A stretch of DNA of 64,000 bases from Certhia americana (lineage: Eukaryota > Chordata > Aves > Passeriformes > Certhiidae), in the NCBI GenBank assembly GCA_018697195.1, contig JAGMWU010000040.1:186001-250000 (forward strand), written 5' to 3'. Shown here piece after piece: positions 9,301 to 20,667 of this stretch. Each line of letters begins with the position of its first letter. Position 1 is the stretch's first letter. The translations under genes and the position numbers were made by a program. The notes beneath the pieces are model-generated. The model was given only the letters and a program-made list of their open reading frames with translations, was not told the DNA's origin and made no database searches.

Positions 9301-9942
9301 AAATTGCTCCAAGTAGCAATACCAGCTCACTTAATGATCCCTTTGAAAAGCAGGTTTAAAGTGACCAAGGTAGAAGGCGTAGGCTGGAAGAGAGGAGATG
9401 CAGGAATGGGACAAGGCAGCATATTGCCAGACAGTCTCAACATTCACAGGGAGTGCCAGTAAGTGCTGGTAAGTGCCATTAGTGACTGGAGACCTCTAAT
9501 GCTTTCTGCCTGCTCTACATGTCCTCAAATGTGTCCTAGAAGAGGAAGGCCTAAACTGGAACAACAAAAGAATAGCACTATGGAGGCTCCTGGCTGACTT
9601 TTTATCCTGTTAACTTTTAGCAGATAAGGAAGATTTGGTTGCTTGAGAAAGAAAATGAAGAACTGATCACAGTTTACAAGGATGAGCATGTGGGAGGACT
9701 GCAGGGGATGGAACACTGTAAAGGTAACAGGACATAATACGTAAGCAGCAAGATCCTGTTTCTTAGAAGACTCAGATAAACAATATGGTCATAACTAGGA
9801 CAAGATTCACAGTTACAAGTCAAGAAAATATTTCATGATTTTTGTTTCTCCCCACACCTAACATTTCAGAGATTGTGAAAGTACCAAATTCCCCCCTGAA
9901 GCACAGAACAAAGTAGCTCACATATCTTTAGCCATTTTTCCT
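6307..9942. other. AT-rich non-coding stretch
   Basis: No gene found. It contains an ATAA/AATAAT-rich block at about 6836-6898, short T and A runs (7258-7275, 8353-8364, 8876-8894) and the small decamer repeat at 9452-9490. The small frames here are typical of chance in AT-rich DNA. Confidence 0.55.
9452..9490. repeat. Short decamer array with CCAG/CTGG every 10 bp
   Basis: Three near-identical decamers (AGTGCCAGTA, AGTGCTGGTA, AGTGCCATTA) and a diverged fourth place CCAG (9456), CTGG (9466), CCAT (9476) and CTGG (9486) exactly 10 bp apart. The spacing equals that of the larger array at 4.0-4.2 kb, but the intervening bases are unrelated. Confidence 0.8.
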
Positions 9943-10035
9943 CTTTTTTGGTTGTTTTTGTTTTAGTTGGGTTTTTTGCTTTGTTTGGTTTTTTTTGTTT
10001 GTTTGCTTGTTTTTGTTTTTAGTTTGGTTTTTTCC
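9943..10035 (+). repeat. Degenerate TTTG low-complexity tract
   Basis: T/G-rich sequence with GTTTG and GGTTTTTT words. It is like the tracts at 1.3, 1.9 and 60.7 kb. Confidence 0.75.
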
Positions 10036-12995
10036 TCCCCAAAAGGAATTTATTTTTCAGTTCAATTTACCTTTATTCCATCTTTCTCTGCAAGGAAAAT
10101 AATTCTCAAGTGATGCCAGGACATCACTAGTTTGAACAGCAGTACATTCTGTAAGCTGGGCTACCTTTGAATATGTGGTGGAAAGTAATTCTGTGACGCT
10201 TTCTAGCTATCCAGATCTCTGTGCATGGTGGAACTCTAAAAAAAGAAAAGGAGTTCAGAGCGTGCAAAGGAGACACTGTGTAGTCTTACCCCATTCTGGC
10301 TTGGATCCAGACCTTTCATTACCCTTTTAAGGACATTCTTCTGCCCTAGGAGTGCCATGTGTCTGTAATGTTTACAAAAGAATTAAGATTACCAGTGATA
10401 GTGGTTTTAGGATGAAGAGGCAAGTCTACGTTCAATACCATGTTTATACTCCCAGCTGGTTTTCCTGGAATAAGTACACACATCAACAATTCCATAATGT
10501 ATGAGTAAGGTCTGTTTATTCCTTACCACAGCTTCAGCATTAATCATTTGTTCTTCTCCAAAGCACCCGTAAAACTCTGTGCTGTGGAAAAGTACTAAAC
10601 AATGTGTAGTGCCTTGGATCAGGATCAGGCTCAGATCAAGTCCAGATTTAACAGTACAATTTTGCACATGGTCATTTCACTGCATTTCAGCTCTCTGTTC
10701 CCAGATAAAGAATTCCTTTCATTTTCCATTCAGCTGTGCCCCGTTCCCAACCAATAATTTTGGAGACTATATTTTTTAAGACATCCAAAAGTAATCAAAT
10801 ACAAATTTTTGAGAATAGGAGATCACTTGTGTGGAACTTTTTGCCAAAATTATCTTATCTTGAACATGAAATCAACCAGTGAAAGGAAACATTATGGAAG
10901 ACAGGGATGAAATGTGCCATGATATATATGAGATTTATTTCCTATATATATAGGAAAAAAAATATAAGCCGTGAAGATCCCTAACATTTTGCAGTGCTGT
11001 AGAAAGCTGCACAGTCAAAGCTAATGGGGTTTTCTTGGGTATTGGATTGGTGTCACAATTATTCTCTGCTGATGAGTGGCATATTTAAGAAACCTGTGTC
11101 AGTCTGGGGATTGTGATAGAAAGAAAAAGACATTTTTAGATCACTGCATCTAGTCGATTCATTTGGAAGCACTGATAAATAGACACAGCTGGCAGCAGAA
11201 CTAGCTGCTGAGCTGGCCTTTATTTCCTGTCTCCTACGAAGCATTAATATCAGGTGACGTTGATCGGTATTGAGAACAAACTGAAAGCAACAGGAAGGAG
11301 CAGTAACAAAGAATAAAACTAATATTTTTCTAGAGTTGCCTAAATTCCACAAAAAACATGAGAAATCTTCTCTTAGCTTTGTCTGTTACTGCTTTCCTGA
11401 GAACTTCAGCAAATACCATTCAGTGAGCTAACTCCTTTCACAGCTCCTGAAGTGTTACAGTACCTTTTATAGCTACTAAAGAGTGTGTGTTCATTAGTGG
11501 ATTGGCCATGCAACTACACAGCCATTGCTGCAAATCACTGGGGGTGGGTGTGTTTCTCCAGACTCAGGGCTACAATACCCAGTGTGGTTTTCACCTCTCA
11601 CTGTAACGCTTTTCATCTGGATCACCTAACTCCCTGTGGTTTTCAATTCAGCTGGTCTGCAGAGATGCTGTTTTCCCCATGTACAGTATTTATGTCCTTC
11701 CATGTTTAACCCCAACAGAATCAGTGCTATAGGTGAACATTAAATCAGAGAACGATTCCTTTAATTACACCTGCTACTGACACAAGTTGTTCTTTATATG
11801 CAGATTCTCCTGCTAGTCCTCTTATGAACTACTGTGTACCTCTGGCAGGAAAGCAAGTGTTCACAGGCTTAAGGAATTCCATATTCATTTTATTGATGGT
11901 AATTCTGTTAGTTGTGCACTCTGAGGCTCCTTCTGGTGCATGAGCTGGTTTGGCTAATGGATTCTGCAAACAGAGCAGAATTCTACGTTCAAGAGGAATT
12001 CTCCAGGGAATTGAAAAATGAGCCATTACCTTTACAGAGACATTAGGAAAAAACAAAACAAAGCAAAGCAAAAGAGCTCTCCAAAACTTAATATAACAAT
12101 GTTTGTAAGGCGTTGGTGGCCTGGAGATGGTGGACTATCTAGAAACCTTGCTTAAATGTTTGCAATCCAGTCTACTGACAGACAAGTTTACGTTGAGTAC
12201 CTAAACCATTTGCAGATGGCAGCTGTCACAGACTGAGAAACACTGACTTAGAGGATTGTTGGTAGGCTAATCCACCTCACTGCAGAAACCTGTGCCAACT
12301 GAGGGCAAAGAAAACCACCCAGCTGTGCAAATCCCAGCACACATCAAAAATGGTGGCAATTTATTTTCATATCGAGTACAGAGTAAGATCTTATGAACCC
12401 ATACGAAATATCTCTGGGGCAAGTCCAATTTCTGTTAGAGAGGAGTTCACACAAAAGTCCTTGCTACAGTTTCAACCAAAACTTTGTGAGCTGCCTCCAG
12501 AGAAAGCCAAGGGACAGAAGTACCTGTTGTCTGCTAGAAAGCATCAGTAAGCATGACACAAACAGGATCAACAATGCCAAAAGTTTGGGAACTTGGGAAT
12601 TAACATTTTTCGTCTAATGCCACAAGGTTTTGTGCTTCTGGGTTCTTCAGGTCATGCTTATCTGGATGTGCCTTAGCCAGCTATTTAAATTGAACTCATT
12701 TATCCCTTGAAAATACAGAAAGGTTGGAAGTTGACCTCACTGACTAAAGGAGTAATAAGTTAGCCCGTGTCTCAAGCACATGTTAGCAATGGCAATTAAA
12801 ATCTAGTTCTAATTAGCAGCACTGGATGCTAATCCAAATAAACAACAAGAAAATTTGTTGTGCAGATTTTTAGCTGCAGAAGTAGACACTTAGTAGATAA
12901 TGTGCAAGTTAGTCACTGTTGCAGCAGCAAATAGACTAGACTATGTAAATACATCAAAAACACACTGAAAATTTCTTCTGCCAAATGAGTTATTG
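10036..12995. other. Non-coding intergenic stretch
   Basis: No gene or recognisable transposon. A perfect 20-bp AT-rich palindrome with CCTATATATATAGG at its centre lies at 10938-10957. Frames here are under 100 codons and unrecognised. Confidence 0.55.
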
Positions 12996-12997
12996 TA

Positions 12998-13060
12998 AGA
13001 CCAGACATTAAGGCTGATGCTGAGGCCAGGGCAGCCTCTTTAGGCCTTAGTGTCAGGTCT
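12998..13060. other. Imperfect hairpin of pre-miRNA size
   Basis: Arms 12998-13014 and 13044-13060 pair over 17 positions with one A-A mismatch and one G-T pair. An inner 5-bp stem (13022-13026 with 13034-13038) closes a 7-base loop. The 63-nt foldback has the size of a miRNA precursor, but its duplex is shorter than most. No flanking promoter is evident. It might equally be a remnant of an inverted-repeat transposon. Confidence 0.5.
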
Positions 13061-16000
13061 GATTTCTGGTAGTTAGGGCTGAGAAGTTGAAATGTTTGCA
13101 GCTCTGTTGTTCTTTACCTATTCTGAGGAGTTAAACTAGAAGAAACTTCAGGCTGTCAGTTTTCTATCTCTAATAATCATCCAATAAAAATTACAGAGAG
13201 GCTGAAAGCCTCCAGCTGTCACCTCAGACTTGTTATTGTGGGTAAGGTCATCTGGAGAGCCAAAAGAAGTGAGGATCCAGGAACCCTAAGCATTAAAGGT
13301 AAATTGTCCTTTATCTAACCATTCTTACTGCAAACCTTGTCCCAGATAAGGCAATTATAATGCTCTTCACTCGGTCCTCTTAATTTACTACCATAGTCCT
13401 AGTAAATGCTTTCTTTAATTTGAGCAGCACTGGCTCCTGATCCTGTATCTACCCCACCAGGCACTTCAGAAATGTGACAAATGCTAATACTATTCATGTG
13501 TGTACATCCTGCAATGTGCCTAGGGCCAAGATCCTGAAAGTTCAGCATCTAAATATCTTTTGAGATTATGGCCTACATTAAACAGAATTGAATTTGTGAT
13601 ACCTTTTAGCATAACGCTACCAGAAACTACACTAATAACTGTAATAATCCCTAACCTAGCTGTTATAAGGGAGGGTAACCATGTTAGAATTCTAAGAAAC
13701 AGAAACACATGGAAATATTTGGAGAATGTGACCTAATATTATATATTGTGCGTTTTAATTGCAAGGAATCTGGGACTGCAGTGCAAAACAGCAACATTTG
13801 TGGATTTGGACTGCCATTACTGTCACATTTTGTTGAGTACTACATTAATACACATTTTAATGGTACTCGAAATAGAAGGCCAGACCTTCGCAGCTTTACT
13901 TGCTCTATAAAAAGGATCTGAAGTTAAAGTCTAGAACCAAAGGAAAGAAAAAAAAGAGACGAAGAAAGAATGGAAAAAAAGAGGAAAAACCTATGTGATG
14001 CCTTTTCTGGAAACAATTCAGTGGAAATAGTAACAATAAACCTATTCTAGAAATAAAGGAATGTAATACACTTTTCCACAAGGAAAGTAGATCTTTTAAC
14101 TACTGTAAAACATATGAAGTACTACCTTTCAATAGTTAAGCATAAAACAAAGCTTTTCTCTTCATTTTCAAAACCAGAAATCTGAAAACTGGACTAAATA
14201 CAAATTCAAGGAGTTTCATTGATCCAATTCTGTACACATTTTTAAGTAGCCCTTCAAAACTCTGCCTGATTACTATTTACATGCAAGTCTTATAATAGAG
14301 ACCTGGGCTTTCACACAAATATGTATTTCAGGATTTCTGACAGCAAATTACCATATTATGAAGGAAAAGGAAAGGAGACAATTTATCCCAAAGATGTTTG
14401 AGTACCTTCTTGCTTGTAATTCCACGCAGCAGTAAAACATCTGGCAAGAAAAGAAAAAAAATTGTCCTTTTTTTTGCATATGTTGAATTCCAGAACCCTT
14501 GTTAATATTCGTGGCCTCTGCTCTATCCCACCTCAAATAGCTCTAACTACAACTGGAAGGCTGAGTCTAGAGCTCCAGCAGAGACCTTTATCTTGGCACC
14601 AGCTTAAATTCTACTTCTCCAAAATGGTAAGAGTGAATTTGCATACACTGAACTTATAACATAAAAAAGATGTGCTTTCTCTTCCAAAACGCTACAATCC
14701 CTGTTTCTGAGCTTATTATAACTTAATTCAACTCAGTCATGACTGGGCCAAAGCTGTAGAATGAGGTCTGCATACACCAGGGTGATGCATGCTGAATTGC
14801 AGACATGGTAGACTTGAGCTGGAATTTGAACTGCATTTCAATTTGTTGGCAATGTCAGTTTTTTCAATCATTCCTGTAAATGCAGATATTCAACATGTGA
14901 GGCCTAGAAATTATGCACCATTATTGGATAATTCTTATTAGCTCAAACTTTTATGTCACTGCTGCCCTCTGCAAGTCATGCTGAGTTAGCCTGTCAGCTA
15001 AATCAGGGTGCAGGCAAGCTGCATACTTGGGAAGTACATGGAGAAGTTACCTTTGTTTTTGAACTTCTGAAAGGAGTTCCAAGATACTGACTGCAGTGTC
15101 TTGCCTCACATCCCTGCCTCAAAGATTAACATTTTGCCAGTAATATTCATCTGGGCTCTTATTCCTTAATTTAATTTGAAGGCAGTGACATATATGAAAT
15201 TAAAATGTAAAATTAAATCATTCAAAGGAAAGGACTTTATCTCTCACTCAGAGTTAAGGAGAATTGGGTATTATGAAAGGTGTCCATAAAAATATCTAAC
15301 TTAAAAATGTAAATTAAAGTTTTGTTCTCAGACATTGGAGCAACTTCAGAACAGCACCAACTATGTAAAAACATTCATTGATGCTAAGATCATTTTAGGT
15401 TAACACAAGGAGAGTAAAATTGTTTGAAATTCATTGCCATAAGAATCGGACTTGAATTTCTTTAAGCAAAAATGGATTCCTTGCTTTATTGCTTTGCAAC
15501 TCAGACCTCTTATGGCAATTGTGTCATGTGAAGAGCTACAGAGATTTACACTGCAGTTGTGCTGCTTGTGAGGACAGGGTATGTAAGGACATACGGACAG
15601 GGGGAAATTTGTGATTAGGCCCTATACCCATGCAGAGCAACAATAAGATTTGTTGGGGCTGAACTCAGCTTCAGGATTTGTTACATACATACTTCTTCAT
15701 GGGCCTAGAACGCAGAAAACTGGGGAAAAGCTCTGTAGCAACTGTGAAAATATTGTGTAAGATTTTCCTTTTTCCTATGGCATGGACGTAACAGTGTCTC
15801 AAATGATCTAGAAATTATTGTTGTAGTGATTGACTTACTCAGTTGGAAAATACACTGAATTTGCCTGGGGGAGGAGGCAGGACAAAACACTATTCTAGTA
15901 CAATTATTTTATATGGAATGCAACAAGTCATGTATTCACAACGTGTATTAGGCATTTCATAATTAAATTTTTTCTTTTGTCTCATCAAGGCAATGCAACA

Positions 16001-17044
16001 GCTGAAGTGCAAGACTACCATGAGCTGAATAAAAATACAACCAAGTTCCAAAATATTTACAATTTTAGCTGAATGTGTCCTGCCCAGGATACATATCCTG
16101 CTGCCACATCAGGATATGACTTCTGCACAGGCATTAACCATCCCTTCCCTCTGGTAGGAAGGATTCACAGTATGAGGGCACAGCAACAAGCTGCCTGTTA
16201 ATCTTGCTTCCCTGGAGGCCCTGCTGGCTTGCTCAGCACTTAAATAAGTTAGATAAGTGCTTATATATCACAGCGACAGGCATTATAAATATCCTGCTCG
16301 GCTGTGTGCATATGGAGCTGCATTAAGTCCAGGGCAATGTCCACGTGAATCTGGAGGCAAAACACTCGCAGTTTCACTTGTTAGCCACACATGTAATGAC
16401 CTTCCCATCTATCCAGCTAAAATGCCAGATGTCCAAAGATGCTGACCTGATTCCTCTCTACCAGCAGCTACCTGGGAAGCACCTATGTTGTCAGCAGATC
16501 TGCACTGCAGAAGCAGCCTGCTCTCTGCACTCTCAAGTGGCATCAGCAAAGACCTCAAGCTGGTGGCCCCGGGGACAGTCAGGACTTCCTTGTTGCTTGT
16601 ATTCCCAACAGCATCAGTGGAAACTCAAAGCACTCTGAGTCTCATGGTTCTGTGCCCAGCCCAGCTGTCAACAGAAGTCTCCTGCCACGCAAAATGGTTC
16701 CATTTTGGAACCAGCCTCTCACTTTTGCATCTAACGTGACCTGAAGTTGAGCCATAGGTGAAAGAATTTTTGTCTCTGAGTAATCACATTGTCTGCATCA
16801 ACATGATTAAGCAAGCAATACATTCAGAGCTTTGCATATGAGATAAATTAAAGCTTTTTGTTCAATGGCACTGAATGCATTTGAGTTGAAAAGAGTGTGT
16901 AGAATGTCCCTTCAGTAACCCTGCCTTGTCATCATGATACACCACCCTGTACTCCTAGGGCTCAGAAAGATTAAGAGAAGCATTTACATCTTGCATTAAT
17001 GAAGCAACAGATTATGGGGTTGTGCACTCTGTTACTGTTCACTT
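13061..17044. other. Non-coding intergenic stretch
   Basis: No gene is supported. A purine-rich segment (about 13938-13988) and a small inverted repeat around GGATACATATCC (16088-16099) are the only structures seen. No frame in this stretch exceeds about 100 codons. Confidence 0.55.
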
Positions 17045-17080
17045 ATTTTTATTTATTTGTTTATTTATTTATTTATTTTA
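17045..17080 (+). repeat. TTTA microsatellite
   Basis: About nine tetramers with minor interruptions. Confidence 0.85.
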
Positions 17081-20000
17081 CACCCTAAGTGAATCAAAGT
17101 TCTAGTGGGCTGAAGAGGATGATCTCAGCTGATGTCTGGAAGTAATTTTATAATGGCTAATAAGTCAGAAATGACAAAACCTGCTTTTTTTTTTCCCTGT
17201 GGCGCTGAGACCACCAGTTGCTGTATTTCCTGCCATGCTCTATGCTGTTCTTACTCAAGAGGTTTCTTTTCAAAGGGAAAACTGTTTACATCCATGACTA
17301 AAACAAGACAGATTGTACAGTGGAGGCTATTTGGTTACAGAAGAAAAAGACTGGAAGAAGGGGAGAGAAAATAAAAACTATAAGCAGTGACTTAAGCCTT
17401 CAAACATTCTCCTCTTTTTTTTGCTTCAATATTGCTTTGAGGTCTGTTTTGGAACAATTTCTCAGCAGAAGTCTTGGTCTTTCTCACAGATGAGAGTTCT
17501 TATTTCCCAAAATTGTTTTTATTATCTGGCTGTGAAAAGGAACATGGTTACTTGGTCAAACAAAAGGCACCTGTAACCCTACCATCATTAGAGAGGTTCA
17601 TAGTGACCCTCAGCAATCTTTGTATGGGGAAACTTAGCTGAAATTGACAATTTAACAGCAAAATCTGGTGTCAAGAGGTGTAAATCTGATCTCTCCTATT
17701 TAATCCCAAACCTTCTATGAACCCAGAAGATAACACTGAAGTTCAGAATTACCTCCAGATCTCTGTTCTGAGGGTGAATACATAATTATGATAAATGACA
17801 CTTCCTCATTGTAGTGCTATAGCTAAAGGTAAATGCAATGAGTCTGATCTCAAAGTAAAAAATTTCTGAACTCCTTTCAGAGCCATTAAAGTATCTCTCT
17901 CTCTTGCCTAACACAAGCTGTCTGCTGTCTTCTGCTTGTGTGACAAATGATCTGCAGACACCATTGGCAGTTGCACGGTCACCCCCAAACTTTTACTTGG
18001 AAGTGATACAGCACAAAGACAAGGTGCCATGCAAAGAGAGAGGAGGCTGGATGCAATAGTTCAAACAGCCAGCCCTGTGTTTGGTATAGTGCTTTACTCC
18101 CTGCCCTCTGCTACAGAAAGATTAGGTATTATGTACCGTAATCAGGTCGGCCTTCTGTGGCTGCACACCACCACACCTCATTTCTGTGGGTTCTCTGCTT
18201 TTTGGATTGCAGAGGCTGTTTGTATCCCATAAAATATAACTAAAGGCTGGGTCTCAGGTGGGATCTGCAGGTGATATTGCAATAAACTTAGCAGGGAAGA
18301 CGTATTTTGTATTGTCCTTTGTCTTTTTACAAGGGCATTAGGCACTCTGAGGTTGGCCAGTTAGGATTATTACTTTTTGACTGGCAGGGTCCAAATTACA
18401 TCTCATTTGATTAACTCCTTTTATAGTTTATTTGCAGGTGTCAGTGAATGCAGTGGGGCTGCCTGTAAGCAGTTCTTCACTGTGACAAACTTAGAGAGAT
18501 CAAGTGGCTTGCCAAACATTTTTTTTCCAGAATGCCTACTGCATACAATCTGTCTTTTTGGCATCTACAAGCCTTACGATCTGCATGCCCTCCCGTCATC
18601 TGCTATTTGGCTATTGTCTTGTTTAAAAAAGGGGTTTTGGAACTTAAATGTCAACAGGTGTGACAGAGTGTATGAAGGCATGCTGTACAGAAACATGACT
18701 AATTATAATCTTCTTTTCACTTACATTTTTATCCCGTTAACAATTGAAGTTAAAAATAATGTGCACACAGTGCACTGTGACTTTAGAAAATGTTCTCTAA
18801 TTAATAGAGCTTCTAATTAATGAAGTCTTACAATCTGTGTTGGTTATAAGTCATCCCAACTTGTACATATCTTGCTGTTTACCGCAAGTCTGGTATCAAG
18901 CTGATCTGTCAGGCATTTCTGGAGTAGGGGCAAGGGTCTGACCAGTATCTAACCCACATAAGCAGCTTCTGAACAGATGGGACTGGAGACCTGGCAGCTG
19001 AAACACCCAGTCTGTTCATCGACTGTGGGCGCAGAGCACAGCCTGTCCAGACAGATTTTGCACCTTGAGTTAGAATGCCTATGGCAAAGGTGTTGTACAA
19101 GGAGATCTGTGAGCATTTTAGAGCTCTGAATCCCAAATATCATGGATGTTGAAATGACAAATGGTAGAGAGTATTAGAGACTCATTAAAGTACTCCTCAG
19201 CACATACTTCTGCAGAGCAGTATTCCACAAAGTGAGAAACAGTTTTTGGCTCTCTTCTTTTGCTTTAGGGGTGAAGAGCTAGCAGAGGATTGGGGAGCAC
19301 ATACCTCGCAATGACATATGGCAACAAAATACACACTATGTTTCCCTTTTGTTTCTCCTTAGAGACACAAAGGAAAAGAAAATGCATGCATTGTGCTTCG
19401 TTTGAGGGGAACGAAAACCAGATGGACTCCCATTCATACATCTCAAAAAAATTAACCAAAAGATGAAGAAATGGGTTGCCCTTCATATAAAGGACATGAT
19501 CCAGAATACCTGCCTTGTATCCCAAAGTGCTGATTTGTGCTTATCTTTAAGCATCTATAACTCCTTGCCCTGTGCAGATTTATTAGGATAAATAAGGGAA
19601 ATACATCTGAGGGCAGAAGATGGAGAGAAGCAAGGCGAAGAAATACCTACATTTTTATGATTATTTGCAGGAGATGGATTCTTCTCAGTGCCTTATCATC
19701 AGTCTTATAGTCACTAGCTACTTTGCTACACTCAGGGTCAGAGCAATTGTATTTCTCTATACTTGTTTGTGCAAGCGTGGGTGAAGTAAAGCAAAGTATG
19801 AAATGTCAGGAATACCAGTGTTGTAATTCCACCCTCGTTGTTTCATATTCAGATTTTCCTGAGTTCCAGATACTGACTATTTCTTTCTAACTGTGTCATT
19901 GCCTCCCATACTCAACTTAATCCAGGCAGTGCCATTAGGTTAATGTGGAGGCTGAACACAGAATCTTTCTGCATTATGCCAAAAAAATCACCAAAATAGG

Positions 20001-20640
20001 TCTGTGTAAAAAAAAGTTTCTGATGAATTTGCAAAGCCTCCTGTAAATGCCTAAGGACGTTGCACTCTATAAATATTTAAAACAAGTATCTCCCAATACA
20101 TAAACACACTCATTTCCTGCTGATAAACCCAGACACATCAGCAGGGTGGAGGAAAGGCAGTTATCTGCATTCAGATGTTGTTTAGCATATCTCTAAATGC
20201 AATGAAACTTTTTTGTGTTAATTCTTCCTTTTTACTTATCCGTTTCATCATCATATAGCATTTCAAAAATGCAGAAGTTGTAATCCAGCTCCTAATCTGA
20301 GCTAATGGAAACTGTGTCTAATTAAAAACGCATCAGTGTAAAAATGTTTTGTTCACAGCAAAAGGAAAAAATACACCTACAAAAAACAACCCTTATCCAT
20401 CCTGCAATATTGCTACTTTTATTTCTTGTGCATGATCTGTGCAATTAGACAGCAATTTGCCTCAATTAAACAACATCACATACGTGCAAGAACAGTCTTG
20501 TTTACACTAAACAGTTTGGGAAGATGAAAGGTGTTTTCTAACATGGGAGTCAGCTCATCCACTACAGAAAAGCAACAACTCAGGGGCAATAAAGTAGCTC
20601 CTGACAGCTCAGTCTAGTATTACACAGCAGCAGAGAATGA
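17081..20640. other. Non-coding stretch with a homeodomain-site cluster
   Basis: The longest frame lacking simple repeats (18377-18820, 147 codons, plus strand) lies here. Its translation is Cys- and Leu-rich, resembles no family I know, and a frame of this length is not surprising by chance in 64 kb. Its 3' end coincides with three TAATTA sites (18700, 18798, 18814). No transposon is recognised. Confidence 0.5.
18690..18825. promoter_or_regulatory. Cluster of three TAATTA homeodomain sites
   Basis: TAATTA occurs at 18700-18705, 18798-18803 and 18814-18819. The last two lie inside a near-duplicated word (TCTAATTAAT) and the first of these is framed by the inverted arms CTCTA and TAGAG. TAATTA is the core for many Antp- and paired-class homeodomains. 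AT-rich DNA gives such sites often, so this is only a candidate enhancer. Confidence 0.3.
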
Positions 20641-20667
20641 ATAATAATAACAATAATAATAATAAAA
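20641..20667 (+). repeat. AAT microsatellite
   Basis: About nine ATA/AAT trimers with one C interruption. Confidence 0.85.

Noticed and set aside
18377..18820. 147-codon plus-strand frame as a gene
   Set aside because: No family resemblance, splice sites or promoter; one frame of this length is roughly what chance allows in 64 kb of AT-rich DNA read in six frames.
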